NCBI GenBank assembly: GCA_946538795.1
Contig: CAMNGY010000114.1
Location: 1 to 5,954 of the forward strand
Direction: 5' to 3'
DNA: 5,954 nucleotides
From: an uncultured Treponema sp.
GTDB taxonomy: Bacteria > Spirochaetota > Spirochaetia > Treponematales > Treponemataceae
Each line of letters begins with the position of its first letter. Positions within the stretch are counted from its first letter, which is position 1. The notes under the pieces are model-generated. The model saw only the letters and a program-made list of their open reading frames with translations. It was not told where the DNA came from and ran no database searches. This document shows positions 1 to 5,739 of the stretch, in pieces. Made by a program: the position numbers and the translations under genes.

Positions 1-326
1 AGCGGCGGCTCTATGGTGACGAAATCGCTCTTGTCGCTCGGCTCGCCCAGCTGCTGCAGGGCAATCGCAGGCTCGGAGAACTGCACCTGTATGGAAGGGT
101 ACTTTACGCTCGCGGGCAGGACCTCGGACGGGCTGACCGCGACGATGCGGAATTTGCCGTCAGGCGAGTAGGACTTGTCCGAGGAGTAGGTCAGCGCGGT
201 CTTGCCCAAGGCCTCCCCCCCCTTCTTCTTCTTGCAGGATGAGAGTCCCGCGACCAAAAAAACGCAGCCCGCGGTCAGGGCGGCCAGAAGCACGCCCCTT
301 CCCAAAAGCTTACTGAACGATTTCAT
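1..326 (-). CDS. N-terminal part of a lipoprotein, probably alpha-2-macroglobulin-like (runs off the window edge)
   Basis: Only the first 108 codons are inside the window; the gene continues beyond position 1. The ATG at 326-324 is preceded by a GGGGG tract five bases upstream, a modest Shine-Dalgarno. The product starts MKSFSKLLGRGVLLAALTAG, a basic then hydrophobic signal peptide, followed by a lipobox LSSC with Cys31 as the likely lipidated residue and then KKKK. LTAGC at 17-21 is a less likely alternative. After the anchor come the segments VKYPSIQVQFSEPAIAL and FVTIEPPL. These resemble the first macroglobulin domain of bacterial alpha-2-macroglobulins, where an Ig-like strand with FS-x-P precedes an 'IEPPL' strand. 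Members of that family are envelope-anchored protease traps, often over 1,500 residues long. The lipoprotein call is good. The family call rests on short recalled motifs and is moderate. The gene is divergent from the receptor genes, with nothing suggesting shared function. Confidence 0.62.
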   Translation of the reverse strand, partial: MKSFSKLLGRGVLLAALTAGCVFLVAGLSSCKKKKGGEALGKTALTYSSDKSYSPDGKFRIVAVSPSEVLPASVKYPSIQVQFSEPAIALQQLGEPSDKSDFVTIEPP

Positions 327-436
327 GTCAACCCCCGGTCGGACACTTTGATTATGACTGAGCGCGCTTCAAAAGCCCTCAAGGACTTTTTTGAATCCGC
401 CCCGCCTGTATAACAAACTAATTATCCGAGGGAAAC

Positions 437-448
437 ATAATATATTAT
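437..448. promoter_or_regulatory. 12-bp perfect AT palindrome, possible operator
   Basis: ATAATATATTAT is its own reverse complement and lies between the two divergent genes, 111 bp from the lipoprotein start. A perfect palindrome of only A and T can occur by chance in AT-rich DNA. It is recorded because its position would suit a dimeric regulator acting on the divergent promoters. No second copy is seen elsewhere in the window. Confidence 0.25.
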
Positions 449-551
449 ATGGAAGAAAGAAACAAGGGCAGCCTTGTCGTGCGGCTCCGCAGGAACCGCA
501 ATCATAACACATTGTTTGCCCTTTCGGCAACGACTTGCGCACGTTTCCCCC

Positions 552-579
552 TTGCTTTTCCACAAAAGAGTAGTATAAT
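552..579 (+). promoter_or_regulatory. Candidate sigma70 promoter for the first receptor gene
   Basis: TTGCTT (552-557) and a perfect TATAAT (574-579) are separated by 16 bp. The -35 matches the consensus at only three of six positions, but the -10 is exact and the surroundings are AT-rich. Initiation near 586 would leave a leader of about 170 nt before the ATG at 758. A closer candidate, TTGATC at 718-723, has no good -10 box at the right spacing, so this is the best promoter seen for that gene. The downstream paralogue has the same TTGxxT-16-TATAAT arrangement. Confidence 0.45.
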
Positions 580-582
580 TAT

Positions 583-615
583 AAAATTGGTCTTGTTTGA
601 CCTTGATTTTTTTTT
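583..615 (+). other. Small hairpin followed by a nine-T tract in the presumed leader
   Basis: GGTC (589-592) and GACC (599-602) form a 4-bp stem around TTGTTT. Outer AAAAT (583-587) can pair with ATTTT (606-610), and the T run covers 607-615. The order resembles a weak intrinsic terminator or attenuator placed directly at the predicted transcription start. The stem is short and the lower half is all A-T, so it may simply be AT-rich promoter DNA. Confidence 0.25.
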
Positions 616-757
616 GTGGCGAGGAAGTTTCGAAGGTTCCGGGAAACACAATGCTATGCGCATGTTTGCATTATGTGCCTCGGGATCCGTGGATATGGAT
701 GATTAATCCCCCAGGTATTGATCGGCCGTTTCCAAGCTCTGACATACAGTTAGTCTT

Positions 758-2683
758 ATGAACGAATATTCCAATTCCGACCATCTCCGCCCGGTCGTAT
801 ACGTTGATCCGGCGAAGTGCTGCAACTGTCACCGCTGCATAAGCGTCTGCCCGGTCAAGATGTGCAACAACGGGTCAGGCGACCACGTGTCCGTCAACCA
901 CGACCTCTGCATCGGCTGCGGGACCTGCATAGACGCGTGCGTGCACGGGGCCAGGACAGGAATAGACGACACCGAGGCCTTCTTTGCCGACCTGAAGGCA
1001 GGAACGCCGATGGTCGCAATAGTCGCGCCCGCGGTCGCCGTCAACTTCGCAGGCAAGGACCTGGAGCTGAACGGCTGGCTCAAGTCTGTCGGCGTCAAGG
1101 CGGTGTTCGACGTGTCCTTCGGCGCGGAGCTGACGACCAAGAGCTACGTGGAGCAGATAAAGAAAGAGAACCCGACCATCATGATTTCACAGCCCTGCCC
1201 TGCCCTGGTCAGCTTCATAGAGATTTACAGGCCCCAGCTCATACCGCACCTGGCAAAAGGGGACAGCCCCATGGCCCACACCGTGGAATGCATACGCAAC
1301 TTCTACCCCCAGTACCAGGACTGCAAGGTGGCGGTCATCTCCCCCTGCTTCGCCAAGAGGCGCGAGTTCGACGAGAACGGACGCGGCGACTACAACGTCA
1401 CGATGAAGAGCCTGGACAGCTGGTTCAAGAAGAACGGCGTGGATCTGTCCAAGTACCCCAAGACTAAGTACGAGAACCCCCTTGCCGAGCGTGCCGTGCT
1501 CTACTCCACGCCGGGCGGCCTCATGCGCACGGCGGAACGCTTTGTCCCCGGCATCTCGGCCAAGACCCGCAAGATCGAGGGCCAGCCCGCCGTGTTCGAG
1601 TACCTGTCCGGCCTGGACCGCTCCCTGTCCTCCGGGAGCAAGCGCTATTACAGCCTGGTGGACTGCCTGAACTGCGAGAAGGGCTGCAACAGGGGCGCGG
1701 GGACGACGAACAAAAAAATGCCCCTGGACGAGCTTGAGGAGCTTGTCGAGCACCGCGCCAGGGAGCGGCAGGAGCAGTGGAAGACCACCAGCAACAAGAG
1801 GTCCGCGCTCAGGAAGCTTGAGAAAACCGTCAGCGCGTACTGGAAGCCCGGCATATACGAGCGCACGTACAGGGACCGCAGCGCGACGACACGGAAATTC
1901 ATAAAGCAGCCGGGCAACGACAAGCTGCAGGAAATTTACGCCAGCCTGGGAAAGCACTCCAGGGCCGACCTCTACGATTGCGGGGCATGCGGTTACAGCG
2001 GCTGCGAGCAGATGGCCGTCGCCATATTCAACGGGCTGAACCGCAGGGAGAACTGCCACCACTACGTCCTGAACCTCGCCAAGCAGAACCACGAGAAGGA
2101 GATCCGCGAGGCCGTCAACGGCATAGCCAACGCCATCCGGTCAGGAAGCGAGGCCCTGCGGAGCAATCTGCGCGACCTGCAGGAGATACGGAGCGCGAAC
2201 ACGCTCACGATCGAAGGAATCAAGGACCTGAACAAGAAGATAAACGGCATCTGGGACATCGTTGGCATCATAAGCACCGTCGCCGACCAGACCAAAATCA
2301 TCGCCTTCAACGCCGAGCTTGAGGCCTCCAGTTCCGGCGAGGCCGGCAAGAACTTCCATATCGTCGCCACTGAGATCCGCCGCCTGTCCGACAACATCAT
2401 TGACAGCATCAAGGAAATCAAGGACGTGATCGACGAGATACAGAAAGCTTCCGACCGCCTGATTCTGGACAGCGAGAGGGGAACCCGGCAGATTGACGCG
2501 GGCCTGTCAAGCGCGAAATCCCTTGAGGAAAGCTTCGGGAGCCTCATGGACGCCACCAAGTCACCGGACGGAAGCCAGCAGGGATCCAATCAGGGCGAGC
2601 AGATTTTCGCGAACCTGCAGCAGATTGCCCAGGGCATAGAGAAGTTCTCCAGAAACACCGCGGGCGGTCCCGCCGCAAAATAG
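758..2683 (+). CDS. Ferredoxin / sensory [FeFe]-hydrogenase / FeS / MCP-like chimera with divergent signalling tip
   Basis: A 641-residue soluble protein with no signal peptide or membrane helix. In order: a 2[4Fe-4S] ferredoxin domain (about 12-65; C21, C24, C27, C31 and C51, C54, C57, C61); an [FeFe]-hydrogenase large-subunit C-terminal domain (about 84-320); a linker; a four-cysteine Fe-S domain resembling PF04060 (C408, C411, C416, C433); and an MCP-type coiled coil (about 440-641). H-cluster ligands appear intact: C147 (SQPCP), C197 (SPCFAK), C306 and C310 (CEKGC). The proton-transfer cysteine position holds P146, typical of sensor rather than turnover enzymes. The coiled-coil tip reads ADQTKIIAFNAELEASSSGE then GKNFHIVATEIRRL, an MCP hairpin with several consensus residues changed. 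No methylation-like EE motif is seen. An in-frame TGA at 740-742 leaves ATG 758 as the natural start, with little Shine-Dalgarno. Likely an H2 or redox receptor; the output partner is uncertain. Confidence 0.9.
   Translation: MNEYSNSDHLRPVVYVDPAKCCNCHRCISVCPVKMCNNGSGDHVSVNHDLCIGCGTCIDACVHGARTGIDDTEAFFADLKAGTPMVAIVAPAVAVNFAGKDLELNGWLKSVGVKAVFDVSFGAELTTKSYVEQIKKENPTIMISQPCPALVSFIEIYRPQLIPHLAKGDSPMAHTVECIRNFYPQYQDCKVAVISPCFAKRREFDENGRGDYNVTMKSLDSWFKKNGVDLSKYPKTKYENPLAERAVLYSTPGGLMRTAERFVPGISAKTRKIEGQPAVFEYLSGLDRSLSSGSKRYYSLVDCLNCEKGCNRGAGTTNKKMPLDELEELVEHRARERQEQWKTTSNKRSALRKLEKTVSAYWKPGIYERTYRDRSATTRKFIKQPGNDKLQEIYASLGKHSRADLYDCGACGYSGCEQMAVAIFNGLNRRENCHHYVLNLAKQNHEKEIREAVNGIANAIRSGSEALRSNLRDLQEIRSANTLTIEGIKDLNKKINGIWDIVGIISTVADQTKIIAFNAELEASSSGEAGKNFHIVATEIRRLSDNIIDSIKEIKDVIDEIQKASDRLILDSERGTRQIDAGLSSAKSLEESFGSLMDATKSPDGSQQGSNQGEQIFANLQQIAQGIEKFSRNTAGGPAAK
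844..1557. repeat. 714-bp exact direct repeat, copy 1 (sensor region of first paralogue)
   Basis: By eye, every base of this block matches 2874-3587 at an offset of 2030. It encodes residues 29/30 to 267: the end of the first ferredoxin cluster, the second cluster, and the hydrogenase L1 and L2 motifs. The first mismatches lie at 842-843 and 1558-1559. The flanking homologous sequence differs at 11 of the first 86 coding bases and at roughly one base in nine just downstream, so the block is a sharply bounded island of identity. Confidence 0.95.
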
Positions 2684-2706
2684 CCGATTTTTGTGCCCGC
2701 ACTCGG

Positions 2707-2734
2707 TTGATTTTCATGGAAAGCGTGTTATAAT
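2707..2734 (+). promoter_or_regulatory. Sigma70-type promoter for the second receptor gene
   Basis: TTGATT (2707-2712, four of six consensus bases) and a perfect TATAAT (2729-2734) are separated by 16 bp, within the 104-bp gap between the two receptor genes. Initiation near 2741 gives a leader of about 46 nt. The first gene shows no terminator before this point, so the second may be made both by readthrough and from its own promoter. Confidence 0.65.
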
Positions 2735-2741
2735 TGATGAA

Positions 2742-2759
2742 TACGGCTTCCGGGCCGTA
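2742..2759 (+). other. Hairpin at the predicted 5' end of the second transcript
   Basis: TACGGC (2742-2747) and GCCGTA (2754-2759) form a perfect 6-bp stem with a TTCCGG loop, starting about eight bases after the -10 box. A stem at the very 5' end often stabilises an mRNA, but could also be the binding site of a regulator. It is not followed by a T run, so it is not a terminator. Confidence 0.4.
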
Positions 2760-2774
2760 ACTTTTCAGGCTTTC

Positions 2775-2780
2775 AGGTGA
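2775..2780 (+). promoter_or_regulatory. Ribosome binding site of the second receptor gene
   Basis: AGGTGA lies seven bases before the ATG at 2788 and sets that start over the out-of-frame ATG at 2781. TTTCAGG occurs twice in the leader (2763-2769 and 2771-2777), the second overlapping this site. The upstream paralogue has no comparable Shine-Dalgarno, so the second gene is probably translated more strongly. Confidence 0.7.
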
Positions 2781-2787
2781 ATGACTT

Positions 2788-4881
2788 ATGAACGAATACT
2801 CCAATTCCGAGCATCTCCGCCCGGTGGTGAGCGTTGACCCGGCCAAGTGCTGCAACTGCCACCGCTGCATAGCCGTCTGCCCGGTCAAGATGTGCAACAA
2901 CGGGTCAGGCGACCACGTGTCCGTCAACCACGACCTCTGCATCGGCTGCGGGACCTGCATAGACGCGTGCGTGCACGGGGCCAGGACAGGAATAGACGAC
3001 ACCGAGGCCTTCTTTGCCGACCTGAAGGCAGGAACGCCGATGGTCGCAATAGTCGCGCCCGCGGTCGCCGTCAACTTCGCAGGCAAGGACCTGGAGCTGA
3101 ACGGCTGGCTCAAGTCTGTCGGCGTCAAGGCGGTGTTCGACGTGTCCTTCGGCGCGGAGCTGACGACCAAGAGCTACGTGGAGCAGATAAAGAAAGAGAA
3201 CCCGACCATCATGATTTCACAGCCCTGCCCTGCCCTGGTCAGCTTCATAGAGATTTACAGGCCCCAGCTCATACCGCACCTGGCAAAAGGGGACAGCCCC
3301 ATGGCCCACACCGTGGAATGCATACGCAACTTCTACCCCCAGTACCAGGACTGCAAGGTGGCGGTCATCTCCCCCTGCTTCGCCAAGAGGCGCGAGTTCG
3401 ACGAGAACGGACGCGGCGACTACAACGTCACGATGAAGAGCCTGGACAGCTGGTTCAAGAAGAACGGCGTGGATCTGTCCAAGTACCCCAAGACTAAGTA
3501 CGAGAACCCCCTTGCCGAGCGTGCCGTGCTCTACTCCACGCCGGGCGGCCTCATGCGCACGGCGGAACGCTTTGTCCCCGGCATCTCCTCCAAGACCCGC
3601 AAGATAGAGGGGCAGCCTGCCGTGTTCGAGTACCTGTCCGGCCTGGACCGGTCGCTGTCGTCGGGGGTCAAGCCCTACTACCGCCTGGTGGACTGCCTGA
3701 ACTGCGAGAAGGGCTGCAACAGGGGCGGCGGCACGACGAACAACAGGATGCCCCTGGACGAGCTGGAGGAGCTGGTTGAGCGGCGCGCCTACGACAGGCA
3801 GGAGCAGTGGAAGACTACGGGCTACAAGAAGAGCAAGGCCGCCCTCAAGAAGCTGGAGAAAACGATCGACGCGTACTGGAAGCCCGGGATCTACGACCGC
3901 AAGTACACCGACCGCAGCGCGGCGACGCGGAAGTTCATCAAGACCCCGACCAAGGAGGAGCTGCAGCAGATCCTCGTCAGCATGGAGAAGCGCACCAAGG
4001 AGGACATGTACGATTGCGGGGCCTGCGGCTACACCGGATGCGAGCAGATGGCGGTCGCCATCTTCAACGGGCTCAACTGCAGGGAGCACTGCCACCACTA
4101 CGTCCTCTTCCTGGCGAACAAGGACCACGAGCGGAAGATTCAGGAGGCCGTCAGCGGCATAACCGGCGAGAGCGTCAAGCTGCTTGAGGGGACCCGCGCG
4201 GGCGTGGAGAGCCTGAACAACGTGACCGACAGGATGGTCAAGGACGTGGCCTCGTCGTCCGCCTCCATCGAGGAGATGGTCGGCAACATCACGTCCATAA
4301 ACAACATCGTGGACAAGAACTTCCAGATAGTCAACGAGCTGGAGGAGGCGACGAAGGGCGGCCGGCTCAAGCTGACCGAGGTGGACAAGCTGGTCGGCGC
4401 GATAGAGAAGGAGTCCAGCTCCCTCATGGAGATGAGCGGGGCCATACAGAAAATCGCGAGCCAGACCAACCTGCTCGCCATGAACGCCGCGATCGAGGCC
4501 GCCCATGCGGGCGAATTCGGCGCGGGTTTCTCGGTCGTTGCGGACGAGATCCGCAACCTCGCCGAGGACTCCGGCGGCGAGGCCAAGAAGATAAGCGACG
4601 TCCTCAAGAAGGTGAAGGTCATGGTGGACGGGGCCTACAGCAAGTCCAGCGAGGTCAGCCACGACTTCGAGAACGTCGTCACCCTGATGGAGAACGTCAA
4701 GGAGCACGAGATGGAGGTCAAGAGCTCCATGCAGGAGCAGAGCGAGGGCAACAAGCAGCTGCTCCGCAGCCTGGAGCAGATGAAGGAGGGCACCCGCGCC
4801 GTCCAGGATGCCGCCGAGGACCTGAACCGCAACACGCGGAACGTCATTCAGGCAGTGGAGAACATCGGACGCGGAAGGTAG
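2788..4881 (+). CDS. Ferredoxin / sensory [FeFe]-hydrogenase / FeS / MCP chimera: candidate soluble H2 chemoreceptor
   Basis: A 697-residue paralogue of the upstream gene with the same domain order and no membrane segment. It has ferredoxin cysteines C21/24/27/31 and C51/54/57/61; H-cluster ligands C147, C197, C306 and C310, with P146 in place of the proton-transfer cysteine; a four-cysteine Fe-S domain (C410, C413, C418, C435) plus an extra C431; and an MCP signalling domain from about 444 to the end. The tip is close to consensus: IASQTNLLAMNAAIEAAHAG starts at I556, followed by GAGFSVVADEIRNLAE. ASSSASIEEM (488-497) matches the pattern of a methylated helix with E495-E496. There is no NWETF-like C-terminal tether. 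The protein probably joins cytoplasmic receptor arrays with CheW/CheA and reports H2 or cluster redox state. The fusion is read directly; H2 as ligand is inferred from the hydrogenase family. Loss of turnover is inferred from P146. Confidence 0.93.
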   Translation: MNEYSNSEHLRPVVSVDPAKCCNCHRCIAVCPVKMCNNGSGDHVSVNHDLCIGCGTCIDACVHGARTGIDDTEAFFADLKAGTPMVAIVAPAVAVNFAGKDLELNGWLKSVGVKAVFDVSFGAELTTKSYVEQIKKENPTIMISQPCPALVSFIEIYRPQLIPHLAKGDSPMAHTVECIRNFYPQYQDCKVAVISPCFAKRREFDENGRGDYNVTMKSLDSWFKKNGVDLSKYPKTKYENPLAERAVLYSTPGGLMRTAERFVPGISSKTRKIEGQPAVFEYLSGLDRSLSSGVKPYYRLVDCLNCEKGCNRGGGTTNNRMPLDELEELVERRAYDRQEQWKTTGYKKSKAALKKLEKTIDAYWKPGIYDRKYTDRSAATRKFIKTPTKEELQQILVSMEKRTKEDMYDCGACGYTGCEQMAVAIFNGLNCREHCHHYVLFLANKDHERKIQEAVSGITGESVKLLEGTRAGVESLNNVTDRMVKDVASSSASIEEMVGNITSINNIVDKNFQIVNELEEATKGGRLKLTEVDKLVGAIEKESSSLMEMSGAIQKIASQTNLLAMNAAIEAAHAGEFGAGFSVVADEIRNLAEDSGGEAKKISDVLKKVKVMVDGAYSKSSEVSHDFENVVTLMENVKEHEMEVKSSMQEQSEGNKQLLRSLEQMKEGTRAVQDAAEDLNRNTRNVIQAVENIGRGR
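2874..3587. repeat. 714-bp exact direct repeat, copy 2 (sensor region of second paralogue)
   Basis: Identical to 844-1557 including all synonymous positions. Its edges lie inside codons 29 and 267, so no mobile-element boundary or target-site duplication marks them. The third hydrogenase motif, the Fe-S domain and the output domain lie outside the block and have diverged. Confidence 0.95.
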
Positions 4882-4891
4882 GACACAAATC

Positions 4892-4911
4892 CGCACGACA
4901 AAAATCGTGCG
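4892..4911 (+). other. Hairpin just after the second receptor gene
   Basis: CGCACGA (4892-4898) and TCGTGCG (4905-4911) form a perfect 7-bp stem with a CAAAAA loop, ten bases past the stop codon. No T run follows, so it is unlikely to terminate transcription on its own. It could protect the mRNA 3' end. Confidence 0.45.
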
Positions 4912-5049
4912 CCGTGCGTAAAAACTCGGCGACACACGATGCGGCCACGGCCTTTACCCTGCCCCTTCGGCACAAGGCCGCTGTCGTAGCGCCTGGTTCT
5001 TGCCGGCCCGGCTCCTAAAAAAGCATCGGCACGTAAAAACTTCGGCACG

Positions 5050-5093
5050 AATAAAGCCCGCCCGGGAAAGCTCCCGCGTCGGGCTTTATTTTT
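5050..5093 (+). terminator. Intrinsic terminator of the receptor gene(s)
   Basis: AATAAAGCCCG (5050-5060) pairs perfectly with CGGGCTTTATT (5080-5090), and the second arm runs into TTT (5091-5093), giving a TTATTTTT tail. A second stem inside the loop, CGGGA (5063-5067) with TCCCG (5072-5076), extends the structure. It lies about 170 bp after the second stop codon. It is the strongest terminator-like structure seen in the window. Confidence 0.85.
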
Positions 5094-5199
5094 CCCACCG
5101 AACATTCTTTCCGGGCATGTTGACCGGCCTTGGATAAGTCCGCCAGATTGACGTACAACAGCGTGCGGCCTACGTACACCGCATGTATACGGTGGATGC

Positions 5200-5375
5200 G
5201 GCAACAAGGCATAGCCGGCCGGACAATAAGGCAGAGTCGCTCCGGCAACAAGGCAGAGCGGCTCTGGCAATGTAGCGCACTCCCCGTGGCAATATGGCAG
5301 AGCCAGTTTGGCAATGTGGCACGGCGAGCCCGGCAGCAGGATATGACGGCTACGGCAAGGCCCTGCTGGCTGGAT
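5200..5375. repeat. Degenerate tandem repeat, 22-bp period, about eight units
   Basis: Units start at 5200, 5222, 5244, 5266, 5288, 5310, 5332 and 5354, exactly 22 bp apart with no indels; the last two are the most decayed. Most begin GGCAA and carry a second GGCA or close variant at unit position 9, often followed by GAGC, so the core is GGCA-N4-GGCA-N10. The best units are 1-3, 5 and 6. The period of 22 is not divisible by three, which argues against protein-coding selection. It is too short, and lacks conserved repeats with unique spacers, so it is not a CRISPR array. Confidence 0.75.
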
Positions 5376-5701
5376 CCTTCCGTCATGTCGCCCCTTCGGA
5401 TGCGGAAAGGCCCTGTTGTCGGAGATGCAGCGGGCCAAAGGAACCGGCGCAACCGGCCGCCTTCTCATCCGGAAGACTGCCCTGGCCCCAACATATACGG
5501 CGCGTGGCACATGCTTACGAGGGGTGCGGATGATAAAGGCATGGCTGGCCCTACTTGGCCCTGATAAGCATCGGACGGGAGCCGCCCGTCGGCCCCCATC
5601 GCACCGCCCCTTCGGGCGCGGCTCCTTGCCTCCAAGGCCGGCCAGTTTGGCATTGCTCCAACTTTCGCCGCTCCCCTGTCCGCGGCCCCCTCTCTTTGCC
5701 C

Positions 5702-5739
5702 CGCGAATATAACATTTGGGCGCAAATGTTGTATTCGCG
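5702..5739. repeat. Near-perfect inverted repeat, 17-bp stem
   Basis: The arms 5702-5718 and 5723-5739 pair over 17 positions with a single T-G mismatch (a wobble in RNA) and a four-base loop (GGCG). The stem combines a CGCG base with an AT-rich body (AATATAACATTTG), standing out from the GC-rich DNA around it. No T run follows on either strand, so a standard terminator is unlikely. A palindromic interspersed repeat, a protein-binding site or an RNA 3'-end structure are all possible. Confidence 0.7.

Larger units (their letters stand above)
327..757. other. Divergent intergenic region, no convincing gene
   Basis: This stretch separates the minus-strand lipoprotein from the plus-strand receptor pair and is clearly more AT-rich than either, particularly at 415-450 and 555-615. 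An 85-codon open frame at 449-706 has no recognisable domain, no well-placed ribosome site and an unremarkable composition, so I do not call it. Besides the palindrome, promoter and T-tract hairpin listed separately, two weak inverted repeats are visible. One is TTCAAAA (368-374) against TTTTGAA (389-395). The other is CACA-ATGC (647-654) against GCAT-TA-TGTG (669-678), around the 8-bp palindrome ATGCGCAT at 656-663. A possible minus-strand -10 box (CATAAT, 356-351) lies 24 bases before the lipoprotein start, but its best -35 match (TTGAGG) is 20 bases away. Any regulatory role is inference. Confidence 0.6.

Noticed and set aside
449..706. 85-codon plus-strand open frame in the divergent intergenic region
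   Set aside because: No well-placed ribosome site, no recognisable domain, and it runs through the best promoter candidate for the receptor gene.
758..2683. Catalytic [FeFe] hydrogenase
   Set aside because: The proton-transfer cysteine is replaced by proline, an MCP coiled coil is fused at the C terminus, and no partner subunits or maturases are nearby.
2684..2706. Terminator between the two receptor genes
   Set aside because: Only a 4-bp CCGA/TCGG pairing with a long loop is available and no T run follows it.
844..3587. Insertion sequence or transposon responsible for the duplicated block
   Set aside because: The edges of the identical block fall inside codons of homologous genes; there are no terminal inverted repeats, target duplications or transposase.
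3217..4935. 572-codon minus-strand open frame opposite the second receptor
   Set aside because: It is antisense to a gene with strong domain evidence; its Leu/Val/Ala-rich translation mirrors GC-rich codon use on the other strand. A similar frame lies opposite the first paralogue for the same reason.
5200..5375. CRISPR array
   Set aside because: The period is only 22 bp and similarity is spread across units, with no conserved 24-40 bp repeat alternating with unique spacers and no cas gene.
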